Assembly (NCBI GenBank): GCA_002440885.1
Contig: DJVY01000100.1
Coordinates: 29,634 to 93,633 of the forward strand
DNA length: 64,000 nucleotides
From: Bacteroidales bacterium UBA6244
GTDB lineage: Bacteria; Bacteroidota; Bacteroidia; Bacteroidales; F082
Direction: 5' to 3'
The notes beneath the pieces were generated by a model, which did no database searches, had not been told where the DNA came from, and saw only the letters and a program-made list of their open reading frames with translations. A program made the translations under genes and the position numbers. How positions within the stretch are numbered: the stretch's first letter is position 1; each line of letters begins with the position of its first letter. Shown here in pieces: positions 1 through 11,829 of this stretch.

Positions 1-2
1 AG

Positions 3-554
3 GCATTAAAAAAGGAGAACAAGTCAGGCTTGCGTTTCCTGCAATCGTGGAAAGTTCGTGCCATAGCCGCAAGCATAGCCGTTTTGCTGCTTGTTGGAGC
101 CGGACTCACTACTTCCATATTCAGGACTACAGATAACCAGGATCTTTATGCAGCCTACTTCAATCCTGAATCTTCACTGCTCTCAGTTCGTTCAGGAAGT
201 GCAAGCGACAATACCTCGCTGAATCTTGGAATGCTTTCCTACGACCAGGGACAGTACGACGAAAGTATCGAAATTTTTAAATCCATCCCCGACAACATTG
301 TAGCACGGTTGTACTGCGGATTGGCTTATATGAACGTGAAAAACTACGAAGCAGCAATTGATGAGTTTAACCATGTGCTATCACATGGCGACAACTTGTT
401 TACCGACCAGGCGGAGTGGAATATCGGGCTCAGTTACTTGGCAGACAACAAAATTGATGAAGCGAAAAAAACCTTTGCAAGCATAGCGGGTGAAAAAGGT
501 GCTTACCAACAAAAGGCATCTGATTTACTCAAAGAGTTGAAAAACAGGCATTGA
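3..554 (+). CDS. Membrane-anchored TPR protein, 5'-truncated by the window edge
   Basis: The reading frame is open to the left edge of the window, so the gene starts outside it; the first possible start inside (TTG at 30) is probably internal. What remains has one hydrophobic segment (AIAASIAVLLLVGAGL), then two or three tetratricopeptide-like helical pairs (for example NLGMLSYDQGQYDESIEIFK, 20 residues), and ends at 554. This layout, a short cytosolic N-terminus, one membrane span and periplasmic TPRs, is common in Bacteroidota proteins encoded beside ECF sigma factors, where the N-terminus can be anti-sigma-like. That role is inference because the N-terminus is not visible. A strong hairpin terminator follows at once. 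Confidence 0.7.
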   Translation, partial: ALKKENKSGLRFLQSWKVRAIAASIAVLLLVGAGLTTSIFRTTDNQDLYAAYFNPESSLLSVRSGSASDNTSLNLGMLSYDQGQYDESIEIFKSIPDNIVARLYCGLAYMNVKNYEAAIDEFNHVLSHGDNLFTDQAEWNIGLSYLADNKIDEAKKTFASIAGEKGAYQQKASDLLKELKNRH

Positions 555-579
555 CCTTCTTACGCAAGCATATGGGCTG

Positions 580-615
580 GGGGATCGGAAACGACAGTTT
601 CTGATCCCCTTTTTG
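580..615 (+). terminator. Rho-independent terminator after the TPR gene
   Basis: The arms GGGGATC-GGAAAC and GTTTCT-GATCCCC (one G.T pair) enclose a GACA loop and are followed by TTTTT. It sits 25 nt past the TPR stop and isolates that gene from valS. Confidence 0.85.
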
Positions 616-641
616 GTTGGTGGTGGATCGATAAATCTTCC

Positions 642-649
642 TATTTTTG
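642..649 (+). promoter_or_regulatory. Putative valS promoter, -7 box TATTTTTG
   Basis: A perfect match to the Bacteroidota -7 consensus TAnnTTTG, 26 nt before the valS ATG, with a TTG about 22 nt upstream as a possible -33 element. Confidence 0.5.
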
Positions 650-675
650 CCGCTTAATAAGAAATACAACTAATC

Positions 676-3309
676 ATGGAGATGCCCAGCAAATACAATC
701 CGGCGACTACTGAAGATCGGTGGTATCAGCATTGGATGCGTAAAAAGTACTTTCATTCTGAACCTGACAATCGAGAACCTTTTACTATCGTCATCCCTCC
801 TCCAAATGTTACCGGCGTGTTGCATATGGGCCACATGCTCAACAATACCATTCAGGATGTGCTGATTCGTCGCGCGCGTATGTCGGGCAAGAATGCCTGC
901 TGGGTTCCCGGAACCGATCATGCATCAATCGCTACCGAGGCCAAAGTGGTGAATAAACTTAAAGCTCAGGGGATTGATAAATCGAAACTTACCCGCGAAG
1001 AGTTTATGACCCATGCCTGGGAGTGGAAAGAAAAACATGGCGGCATTATTCTGGAACAGCTTAAAAAGCTTGGGGCAAGCTGCGATTGGGATAGGACTGC
1101 TTTCACAATGGATGAATCACTCTACGAGTCTGTTATTGATGTGTTTATCGATCTGTATAACAAAGGGCTGATATACCGTGGCGTGAGGATGGTTAACTGG
1201 GATCCGGGTGCAAAAACTGCTGTTTCCGATGAGGAGGTAATCTACAAAGAGGTTAAGTCCAAGCTCTATTACCTGCGCTACAAGCTTGAAAATGAAGATG
1301 ATTATATTCAGATTGCGACCACACGCCCGGAAACTATCCTGGGAGATACCGGTGTATGCGTTCACCCTGAAGATGAACGCTACTTTAAATATCATGGTAA
1401 AAAAGTGATAGTGCCTTTGATTAACCGTGCTGTGCCAGTTATTCTGGATGAGTATGTCGACCGCGAATTTGGAACGGGAGCGCTGAAAGTTACTCCATCG
1501 CATGACATCAATGACTACGAGTTGGGTATTAAGCACAAACTTGAAGCCATCGATATTTTCAATGACGATGGTACTTTGCATCCCAGAGCGGAATTGTACG
1601 TTGGGATGGATCGGTTCGAGGTGCGGAAAGTCATTGTGGTAGACTTGGAGAAATCAGGTAACCTGGTAAAAACTGAAGATTATATAAACAAGGTTGGGTA
1701 CTCTGAGCGAACAGATGAAGTAATCGAGCCTAAATTGTCGTTGCAGTGGTTTTTGAAAATGAGCGAGTTGGCTAAACCCGCCCTCGAGGTGGTGATGTCG
1801 GATGAAATCACTTTCTATCCTGCAAAATTTAAAAATACCTACCGCCATTGGATGGAGAACGTACGCGACTGGAACATAAGCAGGCAGCTCTGGTGGGGTC
1901 AGCAGATTCCGGTTTATTACCTGAAGAATGGCGAAATGGTAGTGGCCAAATCAGCGGAGGAAGCTCTGCAAAAAGCACGGACTGAATTCAACCGACCCGA
2001 TCTACAACCAGACGATTTGAAACAGGATGAAGATGTTATGGACACCTGGTTCTCGTCATGGCTTTGGCCAATAAGCGTTTTTGATGGGATAAGAAACCCG
2101 GATAACGATGAAATAAAATATTACTATCCTACCAACGATCTGATCACCGCTCCCGACATCATTTTCTTTTGGGTAGCACGTATGATCATGGCCGGATTAG
2201 AATACCGACAGCAAATTCCTTTCTCAAGTGTGTATTTCACTGGCATTGTCCGCGATAAAATCGGACGGAAAATGTCGAAAACACTTGGTAACTCTCCTGA
2301 TCCTCTTGATTTAATAGCTGAGTTCGGTGCTGATAGTGTTCGCGTAGGCATGTTGCTTACTGCGCCTGCCGGCAACGACCTTCCCTTCGATCCCTCTCTC
2401 ATCGAACAAGGGCGGAATTTTAGCAACAAAATATGGAATGCGCTGCGTTTGATCAAAGGATGGGAGATCGATCCCACCCTTTCGGCTACCGAGAATAACA
2501 GGTTAGGCATACTCTGGTTTGAAAATCGATTGAACAAAGAATTGGCCACCATCGAAGATCATTTTACCAAATACAGAATTTCGGATGCGCTGATGGCAAC
2601 CTATAAGCTTATTTGGGATGATTTCTGTAGCTGGTATCTCGAAATCGTAAAGCCTGCCTACCAACAACCTATTGATGTACAAACGCTGGAAGCTACGATC
2701 GGTTTTTTTGAAAAGCTGATGAAGATGCTCCATCCTTTTATGCCTTTTATCACTGAGGAGGTATGGCATTTGCTACGCGATCGACAGGAGAACGACGACA
2801 TCATTGTTGCTGAAATGCCTCGTTCGCAAAGCTTTGACGATAGTCTGCATGTTGCTTTTGGCCGTGCTGAACAAATTCTGGGGGGAGTTAGGGCCATACG
2901 TAAAGAAAAAAACATTCCTCAAAAAGATCCTGTTACTTTAATGGTGCAGCACGGCGAGGAGTCGGCCTGTCGTTTTTATCCGGTGGTGGCCAAACTTGGT
3001 AATGTTGATCAGATTGTGTTTGTGGATCAAAAGCCCGAGGCCTGTGTGAGCTTTATTGTAGGAGCACAAGAGTTTTATATTCCGCTTTTAGTAGAATTAA
3101 ACGTAGAAGAAGAAATGGCCAAGCTCGAAGAAGAGCTGAAATATACCCGTGGTTTTTTGAAATCGGTGATGGCTAAATTGTCGAATGAGCGTTTTGTGAA
3201 CAGCGCTCCGGCTGCTGTTGTTGAAAAGGAACGACAGAAACAAGCCGATGCCGAAGCCAGACAATCAGTTATCGAGGATCAGTTGTCTGAATTGAGAAAA
3301 GTTAAGTAA
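676..3309 (+). CDS. valS: Valyl-tRNA synthetase
   Basis: Charges tRNA-Val with valine in the cytoplasm. The class I signature HMGH is at residues 50-53 within [12 protein letters not shown], and the KMSKS-type loop is KMSKT at 532-536. Between them lies the CP1 editing insertion ([18 protein letters not shown] region) that hydrolyses mischarged Thr-tRNA. The [10 protein letters not shown] and [10 protein letters not shown] motifs typical of ValRS are present, and the C-terminus ends in the usual coiled coil rich in Glu/Lys. The length of 877 residues is normal for the family. The ATG at 676 is used; it lies just after a TATTTTTG promoter box. The gene appears monocistronic. Confidence 0.98.
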   Translation: MEMPSKYNPATTEDRWYQHWMRKKYFHSEPDNREPFTIVIPPPNVTGVLHMGHMLNNTIQDVLIRRARMSGKNACWVPGTDHASIATEAKVVNKLKAQGIDKSKLTREEFMTHAWEWKEKHGGIILEQLKKLGASCDWDRTAFTMDESLYESVIDVFIDLYNKGLIYRGVRMVNWDPGAKTAVSDEEVIYKEVKSKLYYLRYKLENEDDYIQIATTRPETILGDTGVCVHPEDERYFKYHGKKVIVPLINRAVPVILDEYVDREFGTGALKVTPSHDINDYELGIKHKLEAIDIFNDDGTLHPRAELYVGMDRFEVRKVIVVDLEKSGNLVKTEDYINKVGYSERTDEVIEPKLSLQWFLKMSELAKPALEVVMSDEITFYPAKFKNTYRHWMENVRDWNISRQLWWGQQIPVYYLKNGEMVVAKSAEEALQKARTEFNRPDLQPDDLKQDEDVMDTWFSSWLWPISVFDGIRNPDNDEIKYYYPTNDLITAPDIIFFWVARMIMAGLEYRQQIPFSSVYFTGIVRDKIGRKMSKTLGNSPDPLDLIAEFGADSVRVGMLLTAPAGNDLPFDPSLIEQGRNFSNKIWNALRLIKGWEIDPTLSATENNRLGILWFENRLNKELATIEDHFTKYRISDALMATYKLIWDDFCSWYLEIVKPAYQQPIDVQTLEATIGFFEKLMKMLHPFMPFITEEVWHLLRDRQENDDIIVAEMPRSQSFDDSLHVAFGRAEQILGGVRAIRKEKNIPQKDPVTLMVQHGEESACRFYPVVAKLGNVDQIVFVDQKPEACVSFIVGAQEFYIPLLVELNVEEEMAKLEEELKYTRGFLKSVMAKLSNERFVNSAPAAVVEKERQKQADAEARQSVIEDQLSELRKVK

Positions 3310-3506
3310 CCAAATCGCAACGGCGCATTAACTGATGCGACCTATAGTCTTTATTCAAATCAGATGGATTCGGATTTATTAACAAAAAGAAATGGCATCC
3401 CACACAGGAACCTATAAAATGTGTTAAAAATGGAACTTACCTTTTTTAATATAAGTCAGGTTTTACTACTTTCGCACACATTAACTCATGATAAAGAGCG
3501 CCTCGC

Positions 3507-6500
3507 ATGAAAAATTTTAAACGAATTAATGACTATTTAGGTTGGTTGGTTTTTGCCATAGCCACCACGGTGTATTTTTTAACCCTCGAACCGACAGCCA
3601 GTTGGTGGGATTGTGGCGAGTACATTGCAACTGCTTACAAATTACAGGTGGGTCACCCTCCGGGAGCTCCTTTGTTTCAGTTGCTTGGAAGATTTTTTTC
3701 AATGTTTGCCGGTGGTGATGTAGAAATGGTGGCTTACATGGTAAACGTCATGTCGGCCTTATCAAGTAGTTTCACCATTTTATTCTTGTTCTGGACCATC
3801 ACCATGCTGGCCAAAAAGCTGATGGCAAATCATGAGAGTGGAGAAATGACGCAAGGTCAAAGTCTGGCCGTTTTGGGCGCAGGACTTGTTGGCTCATTAG
3901 CCTACACATTCAGCGATTCGTTTTGGTTTTCAGCGGTAGAAGGCGAGGTGTATGCCATGTCTTCCTTTTTTACTGCGGTGGTTTTTTGGGCCATCCTTCG
4001 GTGGGAAGAAGTTGCTGACAAGCGTACCGGTTACAGGTGGTTGTTGCTCATCGCATTTATAATTGGGTTGTCAATAGGCGTTCACTTGCTTAATTTATTG
4101 GCTATTCCGGCTATTGTTTACGTGTATTATTACAAAAAATATACCCCGTCTACCAAAGGCTTTTTACTCGCCGGCATCATTTCTTTGTTGATTTTGGTGG
4201 CCATCATGTACATCATCATCCCGGGGATAGTCGATCTGGCTGGAGGTTTTGAACTGTTTTTTGTCAATACTGTCGGGATGCCTTTTAATTCGGGGACAAT
4301 TATCTATTTCCTGATTATAACAGCCGCCATTGTTTTTGGTCTATTATATACGCACAAAACAAATAAAACCGCCCTTAATACAGCTATTCTGGCACTTACC
4401 TTTATTCTTATCGGATACTCGTCGTTTTTCATGCTGGTTATCAGGGCCAATGCCAATACCCCCATCAACGAAAACGCGCCAAAGGATGCCATCAGCCTGC
4501 TCTCGTATTTAAACCGCGAACAATACGGCACTTGGCCTATATTTCATGGACAGTATTATAATGCGCCCGTAGTGAAACATGGTGATGGCAATCCGATTTA
4601 CGTAAAGGATGCGGCCAAAGGAAAATATGTGATCAAGGATGACCGTAAGGGCACTGTGCCTGTTTATGATGAACGTTTCACGACGGTTTTTCCTCGCATG
4701 TGGAGTGATCAAAAACCCGAACATATTCGCTTGTACAAGCATTTTGGCGACGTAAAAGGTGTTCCTATACGGGTGACAAATGCCGAAGGTGAACCTGAAG
4801 TGGTTTACAAACCGACATTTGGTGAAAATTTACGTTTCTTCTTTACCTACCAGGTGAGTCATATGTACCTGCGGTATTTTATGTGGAATTTCGCCGGAAG
4901 ACAAAACGACATTGAAAGTCAGGGTGAAATCGACCACGGAAACTGGATCAGTGGAATCGGGTTTATCGATGCCTGGCGTCTGGGCGACCAAAATAACCTC
5001 CCCGACAGCATGAAGAATCCTGCCCGTGCCACCTTCTTTTTCCTGCCATTGATTTTAGGCCTTCTTGGTTTTGTTTTTCAACTTAACAAAAACACCAAAG
5101 ACACTTGGGTGGTTAGTTTGCTTTTCATCATGACAGGTTTTGCCATTATTGTGTATCTCAACCAACAACCCTTGCAACCTCGTGAGCGTGACTATGCTTA
5201 TGCCGGCTCATTTTACGCGTTTGCCATCTGGATCGGGTTGGGAGTACTTTCGTTATACAGCTGGATGGAGAAGGTAATGTCGAATAAAACAGCTGCGGCT
5301 GTAGTAGTTACAGCGGTGGCTTTGCTTGCTGTTCCGGTTTTGATGGCCCAGCAAGGATGGGAAGGTCATAACCGTTCAGGAAAATATGCTGCCCGTGATT
5401 TTGCACGTATGTACCTTGAATCGTGTGCCCCCAATGCCATATTGTTTACCAACGGCGATAACGATACCTTCCCTCTTTGGTATGTCCAGGAGGTAGAAGG
5501 GGTGCGAACCGATGTAAGGGTTGTAAACTATATGCTTTCATCGGGTGATTGGTATGTTGATCAGATGGGACGCAAAGTTTACGAATCTGACAGGCTGCCT
5601 TTGTCTATCGATCAGGATTTCTATAATAAAAAGGCCAATTATGTACCTCTGTTTGAACGTTTAGATACGGCCGAATTGAAGGATGCTATAGAGTTTATAA
5701 AAGATCCGGGAAAAGGCTCTAAAGTGCCGCTACAGAATGGCGACTGGATTGATTATCTGCCTGCACGTAACCTGACCTATACTGTGGATAAAGAGGCAGC
5801 AGTGCGGACAGGTACGGTTGCTCCCGAAGACAGTGACAAAATTGTTGATGTCATATCGTGGCGTGTTGCCCAAAATGGTTTGTTCAGAAACGATCTGATG
5901 TTGCTTGATCTGATTGCCAACAACAACTGGGAGCGCCCCATCTATTTTGCTAATCCGAGCAGTGTAAGCAAAGTGCTCAATGTGGACAAATATTGCCACC
6001 AGGAAGGCGTTGTTTATCGCTTTAAGCCAACACCAGCGGATGAATACATCAAACGGGTTGGAGGAGTTGATGCGGATAGAACTTATGAAGTGCTGATGAG
6101 CGAAAACGCAAGCTGGGGACGATTGAACGAGGAAGATGTTGTTGTGGACCGTGAGAGTGCCAGAAATTCAGGGATGGCAAAACAGAACTATGTGCGGTTG
6201 GCTCAGGCTCTGATGAACCAGGGCAAGAAAGATTCGGCTGTTGCTGTTTTAGACCGCGGAATCGAGTTTTTCCCACCTGAGAAGTTCCCGTTCGATTATT
6301 ACATGCTGTCATGGGCTGAATTTTACTACGAGGCCGGCGCAACAGATAGAGGGAACGATGTAGCCAGGAAGCTTACCGAGAGGTATGCTCAGGACTTGGC
6401 TTATTACAGCGCACTCCCCGATAAGTTCGCCTCCTATTATCAGGACAATGTTCAGGAAGCTATGGCTGTGTTGCAGCGACTGATGCAAATGACCGAACGC

Positions 6501-6575
6501 TATAAACAGGAGGAGTTGGGTAAAGAAATTGAAAAAACCTTCTACGATAACATGACTTCTCTGCAATTGCAATAA
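3507..6575 (+). CDS. DUF2723 (GT117-type) multi-pass membrane glycosyltransferase
   Basis: A 1022-residue protein with the DUF2723 N-terminal signature: FLTLEPTASWWDCGEYI at about residues 25-41, then GHPPGAPLFQLLGR. These acidic and aromatic residues in the first periplasmic loop resemble GT-C / protein O-mannosyltransferase folds. About ten to twelve membrane helices fill the first 620 residues, and a large soluble periplasmic domain follows, ending in TPR-like helices. The family is nearly confined to Bacteroidota and is annotated as transferring sugar from a lipid carrier; the acceptor is unknown. The gene stands alone, with a near-consensus -7 box TACTTTCG about 35 nt upstream (3467-3474) and a strong terminator after it. 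Confidence 0.85.
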   Translation: MKNFKRINDYLGWLVFAIATTVYFLTLEPTASWWDCGEYIATAYKLQVGHPPGAPLFQLLGRFFSMFAGGDVEMVAYMVNVMSALSSSFTILFLFWTITMLAKKLMANHESGEMTQGQSLAVLGAGLVGSLAYTFSDSFWFSAVEGEVYAMSSFFTAVVFWAILRWEEVADKRTGYRWLLLIAFIIGLSIGVHLLNLLAIPAIVYVYYYKKYTPSTKGFLLAGIISLLILVAIMYIIIPGIVDLAGGFELFFVNTVGMPFNSGTIIYFLIITAAIVFGLLYTHKTNKTALNTAILALTFILIGYSSFFMLVIRANANTPINENAPKDAISLLSYLNREQYGTWPIFHGQYYNAPVVKHGDGNPIYVKDAAKGKYVIKDDRKGTVPVYDERFTTVFPRMWSDQKPEHIRLYKHFGDVKGVPIRVTNAEGEPEVVYKPTFGENLRFFFTYQVSHMYLRYFMWNFAGRQNDIESQGEIDHGNWISGIGFIDAWRLGDQNNLPDSMKNPARATFFFLPLILGLLGFVFQLNKNTKDTWVVSLLFIMTGFAIIVYLNQQPLQPRERDYAYAGSFYAFAIWIGLGVLSLYSWMEKVMSNKTAAAVVVTAVALLAVPVLMAQQGWEGHNRSGKYAARDFARMYLESCAPNAILFTNGDNDTFPLWYVQEVEGVRTDVRVVNYMLSSGDWYVDQMGRKVYESDRLPLSIDQDFYNKKANYVPLFERLDTAELKDAIEFIKDPGKGSKVPLQNGDWIDYLPARNLTYTVDKEAAVRTGTVAPEDSDKIVDVISWRVAQNGLFRNDLMLLDLIANNNWERPIYFANPSSVSKVLNVDKYCHQEGVVYRFKPTPADEYIKRVGGVDADRTYEVLMSENASWGRLNEEDVVVDRESARNSGMAKQNYVRLAQALMNQGKKDSAVAVLDRGIEFFPPEKFPFDYYMLSWAEFYYEAGATDRGNDVARKLTERYAQDLAYYSALPDKFASYYQDNVQEAMAVLQRLMQMTERYKQEELGKEIEKTFYDNMTSLQLQ

Positions 6576-6586
6576 AAGGTCATTAC

Positions 6587-6644
6587 TAAAAATAAAAATC
6601 CCCGGTTTTATTTGCCATATAAGCAATAAAACCGGGTTTTTTTT
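6587..6644. terminator. Bidirectional terminator between the DUF2723 gene and iorB
   Basis: A long hairpin, CCCGGTTTTATTTGC / GCAATAAAACCGGG with one bulged T and a CATATAA loop, has an A-rich left flank and eight Ts on the right. It serves both convergent genes. Confidence 0.9.
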
Positions 6645-6658
6645 GTCTCGTAAAACGA

Positions 6659-7243
6659 TCAGCCTCTCTTGTCAGCAAGTTGACGTCCGGCATGCAAAGC
6701 TTTTAAGTTCATCTTAACCATATCGTCTCCTTTTTTAGCAAAAATTGACTCGATAGCTTTTTCAAAACTTTCTGGTTTTATGCCCAGGTAGGGTAGAGCT
6801 GCTCCCAACACCACGATGTTGGCGGCTTTTATCGAACCCTGTTCTTTGGCTACTTTCTCGGCGTCAATGGTTACGTTGTGAGGGAGATTCCAGATTTCGT
6901 TGAGAATAACTTCCAGATCGGGATACTCAGGTATGTTGACAAAGGGATTCATGGAAGTGATAATCCACCCCGTTTCTTTGTTTAACATGTTGATATATCT
7001 GAGCGACTCCATTGGTTCAACAGAAATTACCAGGTCGGCTTTGCCTTCAGGAATCAGATCAGAGGCGATTGGGTTCGACGAGATACGCAAATGCGATTGT
7101 ACATCGCCACCCCGCTGACTCATGCCGTGCACTTCGGCTTGTTTAAGCTGCAAACCCTCTATCAATGCTGCCGTTCCGATAACCGTGGCAATGGTTAGTA
7201 TTCCTTGTCCACCAACACCGGCCAAAATGATATCTTTTTTCAT
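6659..7243 (-). CDS. iorB: Indolepyruvate:ferredoxin oxidoreductase, beta subunit
   Basis: The gamma/beta-type subunit of a 2-oxoacid:ferredoxin oxidoreductase that decarboxylates aryl-pyruvates (and perhaps other 2-oxoacids) to acyl-CoA, passing electrons to ferredoxin. The 194-residue protein begins with the family motif DIILAGVGGQGILT and carries VHGMSQRGGDVQSHLR, the conserved segment around the CoA/TPP-facing surface. It lies 57 nt downstream of iorA on the same strand and is surely co-transcribed. The enzyme is oxygen-sensitive in characterised relatives, which suggests an anaerobic or facultative lifestyle. Confidence 0.93.
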   Translation of the reverse strand: MKKDIILAGVGGQGILTIATVIGTAALIEGLQLKQAEVHGMSQRGGDVQSHLRISSNPIASDLIPEGKADLVISVEPMESLRYINMLNKETGWIITSMNPFVNIPEYPDLEVILNEIWNLPHNVTIDAEKVAKEQGSIKAANIVVLGAALPYLGIKPESFEKAIESIFAKKGDDMVKMNLKALHAGRQLADKRG

Positions 7244-7300
7244 GTATGTATTTTTTTCTGTTTAAGCGATTTCTTTATTTCTTATTCGTGTGATAAAGAA

Positions 7301-8920
7301 CTAATTACCAGCCTCTTTTTTCTGAAGCGCTTTTAATTTCATTCTTCTTCCCAGTGTCTGAATACATTCACGCCGGGCAATAATCACGGACACACCCATG
7401 AATTCCAGTTCCTCCAACATGATTTTCACGTTTTCTTCATGGTTTCTTCTCAGCGGAATAATTACACGAATATGCTCTTCGTTTACGCCCAAACCTTTCA
7501 CAATATCATCTACCCTTCCATGGGCTGATGAATCCTGACCACCTGTCATACCTGTGGTGGCATTGTCGAGGATAAGCACCAGGATTGGAGAATTATTGTT
7601 TACGGCGTCAAGCAAGCCTGTCATACCCGAATGGGTGAAAGTTGAATCGCCAATGGCGGCAACGGCAGGCACAAGTCCTGCATCGGCTGCACCCACAGCC
7701 ATGGTGATTGAAGCGCCCATGTCCACGCAACTGTTGATGGATTCGAGGGGCTTCAAAGCGCTAAGTGTGTAGCATCCGATATCGGAAAAAACCCGTCCTG
7801 ATGAAAACCGGGTGAGGGCTTCATTTAATGCCAGGAAACTGTCGGTATGCGAACATCCCTCGCACAAGGAGGGCGGGCGTCCCTGTAATATTTTGGGTTG
7901 TTGGAATCCTTCGCTCACAGGAAGACCAATGGCCTTGGCCACGATATTTGGGTTAAGTTCACCGGCAGCGGGAACGGTTCCATCCATACGTCCCATAATT
8001 TTTTTGCCCCTGTTCAGGTAGCCTCTCAGCAACTCCTCAAAAACAGGATACCCATCTTCCAAAACCAGAATCTCATCCGATGTGTCGTAAAGTTTTTCAA
8101 CTAGCTCATGGGGCACCGGATACTGACCAATTTTAAGTACAGAAAATGGAACCTGATGGTTTTCAAAGTTCTCCATCAGGTAGTTATACGCCAAACCACA
8201 GGCAATAATGCCTAAAGTGGTGTCTGATCCCTGAATCAGTGCGTTAAAGCCCGATTTGGCGGCATCGGCCTCAAATTGAGCCTGTTTGCCGAGAAGTAAA
8301 TTGTATTGTTTACGAGCGATTGAGGGCAGCAGAACAAATTGCTTCAGGTTTGAAGGCAACGACAGATCGTTTTGTTCTAAAATCTCTGCTCTTAAAACGC
8401 CGGAGCGGGAGTGAGCCAGTCGGGTGGTTACCCTGATCAGTACAGGCGTGCCAAATTTTTCGGAAAGGGTGAAAGCATACCGGGTCATGTCGTAGGCTTC
8501 CTGTTGATTTGACGGCTCCAGAACAGGTATCATGGCAAATTTTCCGTAGAAACGTGAATCTTGTTCATTTTGCGATGAATGCATGCTGGGGTCATCGGCT
8601 GACAAAATTACCAATCCGCCGTTAGCTCCCGTGATGGCTGAATTTACAAAAGCATCGGCGGCTACATTTAATCCTACATGTTTCATGCAAACCAGTGCTT
8701 TTTTGCCAGCGTACGACATGCCGATGGCGCTTTCCATGGCTGTTTTTTCGTTAGCTGACCAATTCGATCTGATATGGCGCTCTTTTGCCTCGGCTGAGGC
8801 CTGTATGTATTCGGTTATTTCGGTGGATGGAGTGCCGGGATAGGCATAAACACCCGATAATCCGGCGTCTATAGCTCCCTGAGCAATGGCCTCATCACCT
8901 AATAATAATAATTTTTGCAT
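7301..8920 (-). CDS. iorA: Indolepyruvate:ferredoxin oxidoreductase, alpha subunit (no ferredoxin tail)
   Basis: The catalytic subunit, with a pyrimidine-binding N-terminal domain (AYPGTPSTEITEYI near residue 30), a central domain, and a TPP-binding C-terminal half with CEGCSHTDSF, GDSTFTHSGMTGLLDAVNNN and DNATTGMTGGQ. These identify the TPP/Mg site. The protein has 539 residues and stops soon after the TPP domain (RRECIQTLGRRMKLKALQ). Archaeal and many bacterial IorA proteins continue into a Cys-rich 2x[4Fe-4S] domain, which is absent here. Bacteroidota homologues are often short, so this may be the normal lineage form. First gene of the iorAB operon, with a TAATTTTG box at 8959-8966. Confidence 0.93.
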   Translation of the reverse strand: MQKLLLLGDEAIAQGAIDAGLSGVYAYPGTPSTEITEYIQASAEAKERHIRSNWSANEKTAMESAIGMSYAGKKALVCMKHVGLNVAADAFVNSAITGANGGLVILSADDPSMHSSQNEQDSRFYGKFAMIPVLEPSNQQEAYDMTRYAFTLSEKFGTPVLIRVTTRLAHSRSGVLRAEILEQNDLSLPSNLKQFVLLPSIARKQYNLLLGKQAQFEADAAKSGFNALIQGSDTTLGIIACGLAYNYLMENFENHQVPFSVLKIGQYPVPHELVEKLYDTSDEILVLEDGYPVFEELLRGYLNRGKKIMGRMDGTVPAAGELNPNIVAKAIGLPVSEGFQQPKILQGRPPSLCEGCSHTDSFLALNEALTRFSSGRVFSDIGCYTLSALKPLESINSCVDMGASITMAVGAADAGLVPAVAAIGDSTFTHSGMTGLLDAVNNNSPILVLILDNATTGMTGGQDSSAHGRVDDIVKGLGVNEEHIRVIIPLRRNHEENVKIMLEELEFMGVSVIIARRECIQTLGRRMKLKALQKKEAGN

Positions 8921-8958
8921 CGCTGTATCTTAAATGATTAAGTATATTATTTATGTTA

Positions 8959-8966
8959 CAAAATTA
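8959..8966 (-). promoter_or_regulatory. Putative iorAB promoter, -7 box TAATTTTG
   Basis: A perfect TAnnTTTG match on the minus strand, 38 nt upstream of the iorA ATG, in AT-rich intergenic DNA. No clear -33 TTTG at the ideal spacing. Confidence 0.4.
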
Positions 8967-9179
8967 CCAAAATTGAAAGATTAAACTTATGACGGTTTTA
9001 ATATATATCCATTTTAAATTGTAGAAAAGTCAAGATTTCAAACGTTTGTGTTTATGATAAACCATGTTAGGAAAAACACAGCGTTATGCGTTCAATTCGT
9101 GCAGTTTTAACAGATGTTCCTGTAGGTTTATTTAGCACCTTTGCAAAATGAAAAGTTTTTCATTTTTAGGGTCTGACGA

Positions 9180-11064
<1,885 letters not shown>

Positions 11065-11183
11065 CTAAGTTTTATTAAGGGATGCCATGTTTGCTTGCTT
11101 ACAGGATATACCATTTCATGATTAACCCCATTTGGCCTTTTGGTTTGCGTAAAAGTAATCATGGCAATTTCATTAGTTACACA

Positions 11184-11210
11184 TTAAAAAACCCTGAGCG
11201 AACAGGGTTT
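11184..11210 (-). terminator. Hairpin with U-tract: fur terminator inside the purA leader
   Basis: Read on the minus strand, AAACCCTG-TTCGCT-CAGGGTTT is followed by more Ts. It is placed to terminate fur transcripts, yet it also lies just downstream of the purA promoter, so it forms the extreme 5' end of the predicted purA mRNA. Confidence 0.75.
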
Positions 11211-11221
11211 ATTTCAGTTGA

Positions 11222-11251
11222 CAAAGATACTACTTTTGCGAAGCTTGCAAA
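11222..11251 (-). promoter_or_regulatory. purA promoter, TTTG-N18-TATCTTTG
   Basis: On the minus strand a TTTG (11251-11248) and TATCTTTG (11229-11222) are 18 nt apart, one of the best matches in the window to the Bacteroidota TTTG/TAnnTTTG promoter. The expected start near 11215 gives a leader of about 150 nt. Confidence 0.7.
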
Positions 11252-11277
11252 AACAATGAGGTAAATATCTTATGAGG

Positions 11278-11742
11278 TTAGTCGCCGGATTCTTCATTCT
11301 TTTTGCACTTACCATAAAAGGTAAGGCTGTGGTAGGATACTTCAACTCCTAACAGCTCTTCAACGGCTTTTTGTATCTCCTGGATGCGGGGATCGCAGAA
11401 TTCCAACACTTTACCATCTTCTATGCAAACAAAATGATCGTGTTGTTTGTATTTAAACGACCGCTCAAATTGAGCACAGTTGTTACCAAACTGGTGTTTG
11501 GTAACCAGGTTGCAATCCAGCAGCAGTTCGATGGTGTTGTAAAGCGTAGCCCTGCTCACCCTGTATTTATTGTTCTTCATACGGATGTACAAAGTTTCGA
11601 TATCGAAATGCCCTTCGGTAGCATAAATCTCTTTTAAGATTGTATAACGCTCAGGGGTTTTGCGATGCCCTTTTGATTCCAGGTAGTCAGTAAAAATTTT
11701 TTTTACTGACTCAAATGTGTCTTTTCTATTATTGAACTTCAT
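11278..11742 (-). CDS. fur: Fur-family transcriptional repressor
   Basis: A metal-dependent regulator of 154 residues counted from the ATG at 11742; the longer reading uses TTG. It has a winged-helix DNA-binding domain ([29 protein letters not shown], abbreviated here to its key residues R-T-P-E-R and H-F-D) followed by a dimerisation domain with [19 protein letters not shown], which carries the His/Asp/Glu metal ligands. The C-terminal CxxC structural zinc motif of E. coli Fur is not seen. Which metal or stress it senses (Fur, Zur or PerR) cannot be told from sequence alone. It is downstream of spoT by about 90 nt and probably co-transcribed. Confidence 0.88.
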   Translation of the reverse strand: MKFNNRKDTFESVKKIFTDYLESKGHRKTPERYTILKEIYATEGHFDIETLYIRMKNNKYRVSRATLYNTIELLLDCNLVTKHQFGNNCAQFERSFKYKQHDHFVCIEDGKVLEFCDPRIQEIQKAVEELLGVEVSYHSLTFYGKCKKNEESGD

Positions 11743-11829
11743 CACCAACTCAGTTTGGGTGGTAAAAATACATATTTTTATTTTTATATGGTTTAATTAC
11801 AAATAGATTTTTTTAAATCTTTGAATTTT

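Noticed and set aside
11799..11816. Hairpin AGATTT/AAATCT as the spoT terminator
   Set aside because: The stem is six A/T-only pairs with no T-run; too weak to call.
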